Both the position numbers and the translations under genes were made by a program. Source: Irpex lacteus (Eukaryota > Basidiomycota > Agaricomycetes > Polyporales > Irpicaceae). Taken from it: 12,403 bases of DNA. The notes below the pieces were generated by a model. The model was given only the letters and a program-made list of their open reading frames with translations. It ran no database searches and had not been told where the DNA came from. Of this stretch, positions 1 to 6,693 are shown one piece after another. Numbering within the stretch: the stretch's first letter is position 1; each line of letters opens with the position of its first letter. Where the stretch lies: contig MQVO02000266.1 in NCBI GenBank assembly GCA_001986395.2, positions 1-12,403 of the forward strand, read 5' to 3'.

Positions 1-2
1 TT

Positions 3-86
3 ATTCTATCAATTCTGTCTTTTACTGCAGGTTATCTAGTAAGTTATATCTTTACAGGTCTAGGGAGTGATTATCTAGGAGGGAGG
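3..86 (+). CDS. nad5: NADH dehydrogenase subunit 5, internal exon fragment
   Basis: The frame starting at base 3 reads ILSILSFTAGYLVSYIFTGL followed by GSDYLGG. This matches the conserved nad5 stretch in which a small residue-GY, then F-x-G-L/M-G-[ST]-D-[FY]-[FL]-G, follows a hydrophobic helix. Nad5 is a proton-pumping membrane subunit of complex I. The frame stays open to TAG at 102-104, but similarity ends near codon GGR, so an exon edge is expected around 80-88. Leucine codons are almost all CTA, as in nad1 and cox3. The gene begins outside the window and no continuation of nad5 is seen in the 12 kb. I could not place the exact splice site: there is no convincing exon U plus internal guide pairing. 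Confidence 0.7.
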
Positions 87-556
87 GTAAAATTAAATTA
101 TTAGAATTTTAAATAAAAAGATTCTAATAGTAATAATATAAATAATGTTGATAACAAAGACAGTTGGAGGTTGAAAAATCTGAAGGTAAATTTAGCAAAG
201 TAGCTAGAAAAGTTAAAGATAATGGAATCAATTTAGTATTTAAAAGATAGTTTCTTATTACTTCCAATGTCTCTTAGAAAACTTTGTAAATCATTCTCTC
301 TATTCCTAAATAAACAAAAGGCGGGGACAACTACTTTATTTAACTAAAGAAAGAAAAAGAATAAATAAGAATATAAATATTTATTGAATTCGCACACTCC
401 TACAATTAATAATTTTAACTCCGACAATGTGGGGGATGAGTAAGATTAAAGAAATAAAAAGGGAGCTAAGAAAGAATCTAATTTATTTTACTACTTTTAT
501 TTAAAAATAAAATATTAACTAATTTAAATAGTTATTTATCTTCAGATGAGAGGAGG

Positions 557-577
557 GAATTATAATTAATTCTAACT
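557..577 (+). repeat. Core of the CTAG palindrome family, without its arms
   Basis: These 21 bases are identical to 5730-5750, the centre of the hairpin that interrupts dpo. They fold as GAATTA-TAAT-TAATTC. The CCCCAAAAAACTAG and CTAGTTTTTTTGGG arms are missing, although the right side still reads CTAAAAC. It looks like a degraded copy or a separate module that can move by itself. Confidence 0.6.
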
Positions 578-623
578 AAAACTTAAGAAGATATTTAATA
601 AATAAATTACACAGGAGATTTTA

Positions 624-643
624 TTTAATTTTATTTTAATAAG
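624..643 (+). repeat. AT palindrome module, copy 1
   Basis: TTTAATTTTATTTTAATAAG recurs at 965-983 (19 bases shared), 4354-4373 and 6092-6111. Here it directly abuts the first recognisable codon of the GIY-YIG endonuclease remnant, so it probably marks the point where the frame was broken. A longer version with an AATTAAAA left side (957-983 and 4346-4373) forms an imperfect hairpin ATTAAAA/TTTTAAT. Confidence 0.65.
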
Positions 644-930
644 TTAATAGAAAGAGAACAATATTATATAGACCTTTTAAAGCCAGAGTATAATATTTTA
701 CAAGTAGCGGGTTCACTTTTTGGTTATAAACATACTCTTGAATCTATGGAGAAAATTAGAGAAATAGCTATTAATCGTTAAGATGAAACCAAAGCTAAAT
801 TAAGAGAGGCAGCATTCGGTAAAACATATAAACATACAGAAGAAACTAAGATTAAATTGAGAGATGCTGTTTAGGGAAGAAACATAGTTAAGAAACTAAA
901 GCTAAATTAAGAGTAATACAATATTTATTT
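644..930 (+). pseudogene. GIY-YIG homing endonuclease remnant with NUMOD3 repeats
   Basis: The frame through 665 reads EQYYIDLLKPEYNILQVAGS and then LFGYKHTLESMEKIREIA, which is the standard end of a GIY-YIG nuclease domain of intron-encoded endonucleases. It is followed by NUMOD3-like DNA-binding repeats: DETKAKLREAAFGKTYKHTEETKIKLRDAV, split here as DETKAKLREAAFGK and TYKHTEETKIKLRDAV. In-frame stops occur at 779-781 (TAA) and 872-874 (TAG). A one-base deletion and another TAA follow in the last repeat near 880-892. The GIY and YIG motifs themselves are not found upstream. This is a dead gene of the intron that once preceded the second nad1 exon. Such enzymes spread their host intron by cutting intronless alleles. 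Confidence 0.85.
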
Positions 931-956
931 TATTAAAAAAATAAAAAGAATACTTT

Positions 957-983
957 AATTAAAATTTAATTTTATTTTAATAA
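957..983 (+). repeat. AT palindrome module, copy 2 (long form)
   Basis: TAATTAAAATTTAATTTTAT is followed by TTTAATAA. The same long form occurs at 4345-4372. Its halves ATTAAAA and TTTTAAT pair. It lies just after the endonuclease remnant, so that remnant is bracketed by two copies of the module (624-643 and this one). Confidence 0.6.
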
Positions 984-1018
984 AAAAAAATATAAAAAAA
1001 GGGACCTTAATGTAATAG

Positions 1019-2213
1019 TCGCTGACGCTCTTAAGCTTATCGTTAAGGAAACAGTTGTACCATCTAATGCTAATGCCTTTATCTACTATCTAGCTCCATC
1101 TATTGTAATGACCTTTGCACTACTAGGAAGGGCTGTTATTCCATTTGGACCTGGAGCAGTAGTAGCTGACATCGAACTAGGTGTACTATATAGCCTAGCC
1201 ATTTCATCTATGGGTGTATATGGTGTTCTACTCGCAGGTTGGTCTGCGAATGAAAAGTATGCCTTCTTTGGTGGTATGCGTTCAACTGCTCAAATGATCT
1301 CATATTAACTAGTGCTAGGCTCTGCTGTACTAGCTGTACTAATCAAGGGTGGTTCACTTAACATAATGACACTTGTTGAAGCACAAATGCCTATGTGGTT
1401 TGTTGTACCTCTACTACCTATGTTTGTACTCTTTATCATTAGTGTACTAGCGGAAACTAATCGTACACCCTATGACCTACCAGAAGCTGAAAGTGAACTA
1501 GTAGCTGGATTTATGACTGAACATAGCGCTATGCCATTCGTTCTTTTCTTTCTGGGTGAGTAGTAATGCTCTATCGTCTTATATACGAAATACAGTTAAA
1601 ATTAATAAATTAGACTCTGCCTGGTTAACAGGTTCAACGACCAATAACATATGTTCTTAACCTCTTTATTTGCCATAGAAATGTAAAAGGGTAGACAAAG
1701 ATATGGTCTAGCTTATAGCAAAGGCTATAAATAAACACTTTAATCATTTAGCGATTGTTCTATTGTACTAATGAGTGCTCTATCTGCTACTCTATTCCTA
1801 GGTGGTAGCGGTTTCCCTCTACTAGTTGTCAATACTACACCTATTTCTATTTCTGCACTAGTACTAGCTATCAAGACATGTATGGGTTGCTTTGCCTTTG
1901 TATGGTTCCGTGCTACACTACCACGTCTACGGTGTCTAGCCGTATAACCCTATTGATCTTTATGCGTGTACAGGCCCATATGCCTATCATGCAACTATTA
2001 AGGTTAATGCCTTATTAGTCAAACGATTGCTATTTCTACGATGTCACTTTATATATCATGCAGTCTGTCTATTGAAAGGCTTTATATTCTATACTAGTTA
2101 ATAGAATAGTTGACCAACTTATTACTTTCTGTTGGACAGGTATGCTACCACCAGCTATTGCACTTGTACTAGTTGTACCTAGTATTCTAATTGCATTTAA
2201 TATTATGCCTTAG
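1019..2213 (+). CDS. nad1: NADH dehydrogenase subunit 1, first exon missing, two internal introns, one in-frame TAA
   Basis: Nad1 is the membrane subunit of complex I next to the quinone site. Exons here are 1019-1561, 1754-1933 and 2110-2213 (stop TAG), about 275 codons of a family norm near 320-340. Conserved stretches are [67 protein letters not shown] and CWTGMLPP. Joining t1561 to at1754 makes Tyr, and t1933 to tt2110 makes Phe, exactly as the family expects. The first visible base pair TC completes the Phe of PFADALK, so the N-terminal part (including the ERKTM region) lies outside 87-1018. An in-frame TAA at 1306-1308 replaces the Glu of the usual SYE. All leucines are CTN; TTA and TTG are absent. 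Tryptophans are TGG. It is either split and trans-spliced or rearranged, or a damaged copy. Confidence 0.9.
1562..1753 (+). other. Very small group I intron 1 of nad1
   Basis: This 192-base insert separates GGT GAG T from AT TGT TCT. Its 5' exon ends in U and its last base is G, as group I introns require. The exon end GAGT pairs with GCTC at 1568-1571 (P1 with the U.G pair at the splice site). An R-like element GGTTCAACGACCA ends at 1643 and an S-like AAGATATGGTC at 1698-1708, and GACCA/TGGTC can form P7. There is no reading frame. Canonical group I introns are usually over 240 bases, so P3, P8 or outer stems must be very short. The borders are confident; full folding was not verified. Confidence 0.8.
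1934..2109 (+). other. Very small group I-like intron 2 of nad1
   Basis: This 176-base insert splits the Phe codon of RLRFDQL. The exon end ACGGT (1929-1933) pairs with GCCGT at 1939-1943, giving a five-pair P1 with the U.G pair next to the cut. The insert ends in G. A possible P7 is GATTGC (2025-2030, after CAAAC) with GCAGTC (2060-2065), which contains one G.U pair. No open frame is present. The core is less canonical than in intron 1, but the splice rules and the reading-frame rescue are exact. Confidence 0.72.
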
Positions 2214-2343
2214 ACCCCTTTACTATGTGTATAATTTATGTGTCTAATACTATGTGTAAAATAATAGAGCATGTATACTATCTAATCAATACTAATTTAC
2301 GTTAAAAGATCTATGTTATAAGATATACGTAAAAATATATAAC

Positions 2344-2417
2344 CAGGTGGTAGACTAGTTGTCTAAGTTACCCGTTTTGGGTATGGGAGATCGTTGGTTC
2401 GAGTCCAACCTACCTGA
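2344..2417 (+). tRNA. trnP: tRNA-Pro (anticodon TGG)
   Basis: A complete cloverleaf is present. The acceptor is CAGGTGG with CTACCTG (2410-2416) and discriminator A2417. The D stem is GACT/AGTT. The anticodon stem CCCGT/ATGGG encloses loop TTTGGGT, giving anticodon TGG at 2378-2380, which can read all four CCN codons. The T stem GTTGG/CCAAC has loop TTCGAGT. It lies 130 bases after nad1 and 200 bases before cox3. Confidence 0.93.
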
Positions 2418-2420
2418 CAT

Positions 2421-2498
2421 CCATTAAACTCCCTTTTTTTATTAAAATAAAAAAAGGTATCTAAACACTCTATCCTGTCAAAAAAAAAGTTTAATGGG
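2421..2498 (+). repeat. Nested inverted repeats after tRNA-Pro
   Basis: An outer perfect 10-base inverted repeat, CCATTAAACT (2421-2430) and AGTTTAATGG (2489-2498), encloses an inner palindrome CCTTTTTTTATTAAAATAAAAAAAGG (2432-2457). Inner palindromes of the same shape (CC, T run, short loop, A run, GG) recur at 9162-9186 and 12340-12361. It could be a transcript-end or processing hairpin, or a mobile palindrome like the others in the window. Confidence 0.6.
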
Positions 2499-2617
2499 TC
2501 GATGCTTATTTTAATAACAACTAAAACTAAAATACTGCATTAACAGACACACATGTAACAACATATAGTAAAGGGCTTCTAATTCTTTACTCTAAGGAGA
2601 TTAAACACAAACCGAAC

Positions 2618-3776
2618 ATGGCACTATTGCTTAACGGTCTTAACCAATCAAAGACGATTCTAGGTCTACGTCCAGCCTATCAATCACACCCTCACCATTT
2701 AACACTTAAAAGCCCTTGGCCTATTTTAACATCAGGGTCAATTCTAGTGATGCTATCAAGCGCAGCTATGTACTTTAACTCATTTGATGGGGCTGGTCTA
2801 CTACTTGTTATTGGGCTACTAAGCACATCAACTGCTATGGCTCTATGGTGGGCTGACTGTATCATGGAAGGTACATACCTTGGTCACCATACTAAGATTG
2901 TACAACACAGCCTATCACTTGGTGTTAGCCTATTCGTTGTTACAGAAGCTTGCTTCTTCCTATCAAGCTTTTGGGCTTATTTCCATTCAAGTCTAGCACA
3001 TACAGTTGAACTAGGGTCACAATGGCCGCCAGCAGGTGTAACAGCACTATCACCAATGGCAGTACCTCTAATGAATACACTACTACTAATTAGCTCAGGT
3101 GCTACTGTAACATATGGTCACCATGCTATGTTCCGGTCAGACCGTTCAGCTGCTCTAATTGGTTTATTCCTAACAGTTGTACTAGCTATTATCTTTACAG
3201 CTCTACAAGGACTTGAATATGACGTAGCTGGATTCTCTATGGCAGACGGTGCTTATGGTAGCTGTTTATTCTTTGCAACAGGGTAAACCTTTATGCTCTT
3301 TAACTAAATCTATTTTGTTAAGATCTTAACTGATAAAACAAAGCTTTATTTTATTTAAATAAATAGAGGCACAACGACTATACATTACATTTAGATAATA
3401 TAGTCTTAATTGTATTAAAAAATATTGATAATATAAGGCTAGTAATAGTTTGTCCATGGTTTCCATGTACTAGTTGGTACAATTGCACTAGCTGTAGGTC
3501 TAGTACGTCTCTACTACTACCACTTTACATCTACTCACCACATTGGGCTAAAAGCTTTTATCCTTTACTGGCACTACTTAGCCTACACTAATCAATTCTA
3601 TGCAAAGATACTATTTGCAACGGCTATCTATATTTATACCGTCTAACTACTGCTAAGCATTAAGGCACAGTCTTGATCATATTAAAACATATGTAATCAA
3701 CTTATTCAATCATTCGTTTGTGGACGTAGTATGGCTATCCCTTTACCTATCTATCTATTGGTGGAGAGCTGCTTAA
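2618..3776 (+). CDS. cox3: Cytochrome c oxidase subunit 3, two introns
   Basis: Cox3 is one of the three core subunits of complex IV in the inner membrane. Exons are 2618-3284, 3453-3578 (junction approximate) and 3721-3776 (stop TAA), giving 282 residues against a usual 260-270. The extra length is at the N terminus, where about 20 residues precede SHPHHLTLKSPWP. Recognised stretches are HPHHL, SPWPILTSGS, EGTYLGHHT, TEACFFLSSFWAYFHSSLA, WPPAG, NTLLLISSGATVTYGHHA, ALQGLEY, TGFHGFHVLVGT and YWHYLDVVW. The start ATG at 2618 is the only ATG before the conserved part. Joining t3284 to tc3453 gives GFHGFH with no residue gained or lost. Leucine is mostly CTA with only a few TTA, and tryptophan is TGG. 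No frameshifts are seen. It looks functional if the introns are removed. Confidence 0.92.
3285..3452 (+). other. Very small group I-like intron 1 of cox3
   Basis: This 168-base insert splits the Phe codon of GFHGFH. The exon end AGGGT (3280-3284) pairs with GCTCT at 3295-3299 (P1, with U.G at the cut and one more G.U). The insert ends in G. An R-like CACAACGACTATA (P7 strand GACTATA, 3376-3382) faces the S-like TATAGTC (3399-3405). Only 16 bases separate these two strands, leaving little room for the usual P8 and P3 strand, so the core is minimal or partly lost. No open frame is present. Confidence 0.72.
3579..3720 (+). other. Very small intron 2 of cox3
   Basis: About 142 bases interrupt cox3 within the YWH[FY]-[VL]-DVVW stretch. 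With exon end t3578 and intron end g3720 the joined protein reads YWHYLDVVW, the normal length, and the U/G rule holds. A border one to six bases away (giving HFVDVVW) is also possible. A candidate P7 is GGCT (3622-3625, after CAAC) with AGTC (3669-3672). I found no convincing P1 guide pairing, so this is the weakest of the four introns. That the gene is interrupted here is clear; the intron class is inferred by analogy. Confidence 0.6.
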
Positions 3777-4122
3777 TACTATACTTATACTTTCACTAGA
3801 CCCCGTAGACTAATCTATACTAAATTATACTCTCTAAGACTAGTTATAGTATATATAACCTTTTGTATTCTAAATCTATACTTTATAAGACTAGTAATAG
3901 TATATACAACCTTTTGTACCCTTAACCAAGGATTGATAGTGTGTTAGTATTCTAGTGTGCTAGTAAGACGTCAATAGGTTCACTAACTCTTTAATAAGCT
4001 TCACAATGAAGCGGTTGTAATATAATATATAATGTGCTTGTCTTTCTACCTATAGTTTATTAGTAAGATAGTATTAATTTTAAACGACATCTAATAAGGT
4101 TAAAAATAAGGTTAAGAATAAA
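3777..4122 (+). repeat. Repeat-bearing spacer between cox3 and tRNA-Asp
   Basis: No gene is seen in these 346 bases. They hold two units of period 51: AAGACTAGTTATAGTATATA at 3836 and AAGACTAGTAATAGTATATA at 3887. Both continue into ACCTTTTGTA and are linked by CTAAATCTATACTTTAT. A degenerate third start lies at 3811-3840. A second small repeat, AGTGTGTTAGTATTCTAGTGTGCTAGTA, lies around 3938-3965. These could be slippage products. Confidence 0.6.
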
Positions 4123-4194
4123 GCGGTTGTAGCATATGGGTAATGCACCGCCTTGTCAAGGGGGAAGATGTGGGATCGTAGCCCATCAATCGCG
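4123..4194 (+). tRNA. trnD: tRNA-Asp (anticodon GTC)
   Basis: The acceptor GCGGTTG (4123-4129) pairs with CAATCGC (4187-4193), and discriminator G4194 is the typical Asp identity base. The D stem is GCAT/ATGC with a short loop. The anticodon loop TTGTCAA gives GTC at 4155-4157. The anticodon stem CCGCC/GGGGG has a G-G mismatch at its middle pair. The T stem GTGGG/CCCAT has loop ATCGTAG instead of the usual TTCRANT. The fold is complete, but the mismatch and loop are unusual. Confidence 0.82.
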
Positions 4195-4778
4195 TATCGT
4201 TGATTAACTATCCACTTATAAGATATCACTATACTAGCCTATAGCTATCTATGTACTAAACGGAAGGCTGATGCACTTTTTAAAGCATTGTTAAACAATA
4301 AAAGCTCTTTAAGCTAGATAAATTAAAACATTCTTTTTAGGCTTTAATTAAAATTTAATTTTATTTTAATAAGTTCTTTTCTTTAGTATTTTATCAAAGT
4401 GTTTGCCTGCTACGCTAGCCGATATTGCCCATATAGCTAAATTAAGAAGAGCATGAATTTTAATAACTCGTTTATATATTGCTATTTATAGAGGCTTTTT
4501 TACTATCACTACCTGAGTTTCTTTAAATTTTTACAGCAATCAATGGATTAATAGAATCCCTCAAAAGTTGAATTGTATGATTATTTAGTGAAGATGGATG
4601 TTTAATTTTCCATATTTCACCTTCGGTATGTTTATTAAGAGAGATTCTCTATAAATAGTTTCATGGTTTACGACCGATGGAATCCCGGTTTATGAAATAA
4701 AATAGAATAATTTGGGTAAAATGATACCCCAAGCAATGCAACTAAAGGACTCGCTTTTAAATTAAAATAAAATAAAAC
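4195..4778 (-). other. Spacer with a repeat module and faint reverse-strand coding remnants
   Basis: No intact gene is present. The long AT module lies at 4346-4373 (listed separately), and a partial reverse copy (AAATTAAAATAAAATAAAA) runs right up to the dpo start. On the minus strand 4635-4523 reads NKHTEGEIWKIKHPSSLNNH and on to a TAA. Its NKHTE opening resembles the NUMOD3 tail of GIY-YIG enzymes. Minus 4753-4680 reads SPLVALLGVSFYPNYSILFH, which I do not recognise. Both are short and closed by stops, so at best they are decayed mobile-gene pieces. Confidence 0.35.
4346..4373 (+). repeat. AT palindrome module, copy 3 (long form)
   Basis: AATTAAAATTTAATTTTATT is followed by TTAATAAG. It matches 958-983 over its length. 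It is preceded by AGGCTTT, close to the AGGCTCT that precedes the inner palindrome of the CTAG elements at 9512 and, in reverse, at 6903. This suggests the inner part of those elements and this module are the same kind of unit. Confidence 0.65.
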
Positions 4779-6091
4779 ATGAATAAAAACAATCTTACAA
4801 AACTTTCTTTAAATCGTCCACCTGTTATAGCTACTTCAAAAACAAAAAGTCCAGGTTTTATCGCTTGTTCACCTAATTCCTTTACACTTTTTGTACGGCC
4901 ACACAACCTAGTTACTTTTACTTTTTTATCACTCATTTCTCTTTCTCATAAAAAAGTAGCTTTTTACTCTTCAATGTCAAAAAATCATACTTTAATTGAG
5001 AGTGACGGAGGAACTCCGAAAACTGATAAATCAAGAACTTACACAGTTAAAAATAGTAAAATTAACCATAACTTAGGTTACATTTATCGTAACCCTAAAT
5101 CTCATTGACACACTTATTTTTCTAATACTCACTATCAACAAATAGATGTAAATATTCTTGAAAATGAGTTAGCTTATTTTATACATTTGTTTAAATCTCA
5201 ATATAAACAAAAATATTTCGCTATTATGTTTAAAATTAAATTTGATAATGGAGATATTAGATCTGCTTCAACAGTTCAAATTTCTTCTACAATTAAACAA
5301 GATTTCAGTCCACTTTTCTTATCTCTTGCATCTGTTTTTAAACATAAAGAATATTATGATATTCTTTCAGAAGCTGAAGAAATAGAGTTCTTCGCTCCTA
5401 TATCAGGGTTACCAATTGGTAATATTATGTTCTCTTTTAAACCTATGGATAAAATTATTGGAACTAAATATGAAAGTATTAGCCGTTTAGATCAAAATAT
5501 TTTATTAGCTAATGATAATAAAAGTAAAAGAAATCCTTTATACAATTTTAAGTTTAATGGTTATACTATACCTTCAACAATGGATCTATCTTTATGACCT
5601 AACATTAATTTTATGTGAGATTATAGAAATGCTATAGCTAGTAATGAAATTAAATCAGATGATAGAAGAGTACCGTTATTCTTTATGATTAATATTGATG
5701 ATTTTTCAACTACTACCCCAAAAAACTAGGAATTATAATTAATTCTAACTAGTTTTTTTGGGTATCTGTTTTATTAAATAACCAATTAATTTTTACAATT
5801 AAAGATGAATCACTTAATAATAATAAAGAACTATCTACTTTTAAAAGAACTATTTATGAAAATAAAAAAACTAAAATCTTCTATTTTGAATTAGGAGAAC
5901 TTGTATTTTACAAAGAAAATGTAGAGGTTAATATATTTAAACCAATTAAAAAAGATGTTATTAACTTTGAAAGACCTAAAATATTAACATTAGATTTAGA
6001 GACTAGAGCAGTTAAAAATATTGATAAGAATGATAGTGATAAAAGAGTTCTTAAATTCATACCTATTCTTATGCCAACTTACCACATACTG
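4779..6091 (+). pseudogene. dpo: Plasmid-type family B DNA polymerase, N-terminal half, cut by a hairpin and truncated
   Basis: This is the protein-primed replicative polymerase of linear mitochondrial plasmids, often found integrated in fungal mtDNA. The frame from ATG 4779 runs through TGA at 5106-5108, 5595-5597 and 5616-5618, all needed as Trp (…SLWPNINFMWDY), to THR-THR at 5714. A 47-base hairpin (5716-5762) brings TAG at 5727. After it the frame resumes one phase later and is open: SVLLNNQLIFTIKDE … LTLDLETRA, where D (5993-5995) and E (5999-6001) form the ExoI DxE motif of the proofreading domain. Similarity stops near 6087, where an AT module begins. The palm motifs are absent on this strand. 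No frameshift occurs in about 1.25 kb despite long homopolymers, so the insertion looks recent. An upstream Ala-Thr-Ser-rich N terminus is plausible as a terminal-protein region. Confidence 0.82.
5716..5762 (+). mobile_element. CTAG palindrome A, inside dpo
   Basis: This 47-base element has arms CCCAAAAAACTAG and CTAGTTTTTTTGGG and an inner hairpin GAATTA-TAAT-TAATTC. It interrupts the dpo frame. Deleting exactly these bases joins ACT ACT A to TA TCT GTT and restores an open frame on both sides. The centre is shared with 557-577. No clear target duplication is seen. Confidence 0.85.
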
Positions 6092-6121
6092 TTTAATTTT
6101 ATTTTAATAAGGGGAGGCCCC
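6092..6121 (+). repeat. AT palindrome module, copy 4, with a GC cluster
   Basis: TTTAATTTTATTTTAATAAG (6092-6111) is identical to 624-643. It is followed without gap by the small GC palindrome GGGGAGGCCCC (6111-6121). The module begins where recognisable dpo sequence ends, so it marks the truncation point. Confidence 0.65.
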
Positions 6122-6133
6122 ACATGATGATAG

Positions 6134-6636
6134 ATAGTACGAATATAATAAGTTAAGCTGTTAGAGTTGTATTCTTAATTAAAAATATACCTGCTACAGT
6201 ATAACTGTTCATAATTATTAGAGCTAGAGAAACTAGAAGAGGATAAGGTATACAGCGATAATTAATTAGTCCAGTTACATCAAGAGTAAATAATGGTAAT
6301 AAGTCATACAAGATCTTAATAACTTGTAGGGAGGCATTAAATTATAAAGTATATATTTTCGTAGGGATACTGTAATAGATTTTTATATCATAGAGTATAG
6401 ATAATTATTACTAGGAGAGTATTATAGTATAACTTGTGGATATTGGCTACATATGAATAATTACTAGCTTCACAGGGTCTGTTATATCTAAGAATTACTT
6501 AAGCATTTTGTAGTACTTCGTCTAGATTAGTGTAGTGTTAGGTAGATACAGGTCTTAGTAATCTAAGAGTTATTATCCAGAAGTAATGTCCCTCCTAGTT
6601 TTCTTAATTAAATTTTATTCTTAACTTTCTATCACT
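6134..6636 (-). other. Unassigned 500-base region with a short reverse-strand frame
   Basis: I see no intact gene. On the minus strand, about 6298-6155 reads FTLDVTGLINYRCIPYPLLV then SLALIIMNSYTVAGIFLIKN before a TAA. It is hydrophobic and CTA-rich in leucine like nad1 and cox3. Upstream on that strand PISTSYTIIL appears among stops. It could be a decayed membrane-protein exon, but no family match is clear. The rest is AT-rich and featureless. Confidence 0.3.
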
Positions 6637-6693
6637 CCACAAAAAAACTAGTTATAATTAATTATCCCGGGATTGCGAGCCTAGTTTTTTTGG
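6637..6693 (+). mobile_element. CTAG palindrome B (short form)
   Basis: The arms AAAAAAACTAG (6641-6651) and CTAGTTTTTTT (6681-6691) flank TTATAATTAATTATCCCG, then GGATTGCGAGC. It shares TTATAATTAATTATCCCG and AG-CCTAG with copies C and D but lacks their inner 35-base AT palindrome, so it looks like an empty-site form. It cuts the minus-strand dpo fragment. A lone half arm, TTTTTTGGGG (6696-6705), follows at once. Confidence 0.8.

Larger units (their letters stand above)
87..1018 (+). other. Intron-like spacer between nad5 and nad1 exons
   Basis: This AT-rich DNA has no intact gene. It lies between a nad5 exon and the second nad1 exon, and it ends AATAG before the nad1 codon half TC. That matches the terminal G of a group I intron, with the upstream exon missing here. 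It contains a dead GIY-YIG endonuclease frame (644-930), two copies of a 20-base AT palindrome module (624-643 and 957-983) and a 21-base piece of the CTAG-palindrome family (557-577). Its left part may derive from a nad5 intron and its right part from a nad1 intron. I found no clear group I core in it, so the intron assignment rests on context. Confidence 0.5.

Noticed and set aside
872..874. TAG read as leucine, as in some chytrid mitochondria
   Set aside because: The same remnant also contains TAA stops and a deletion, so decay is the simpler view, and nad1 ends with TAG at 2211.
6134..6636. Ribosomal RNA or cytochrome b fragment
   Set aside because: I compared it by eye with conserved rRNA and cob stretches on both strands and found none.
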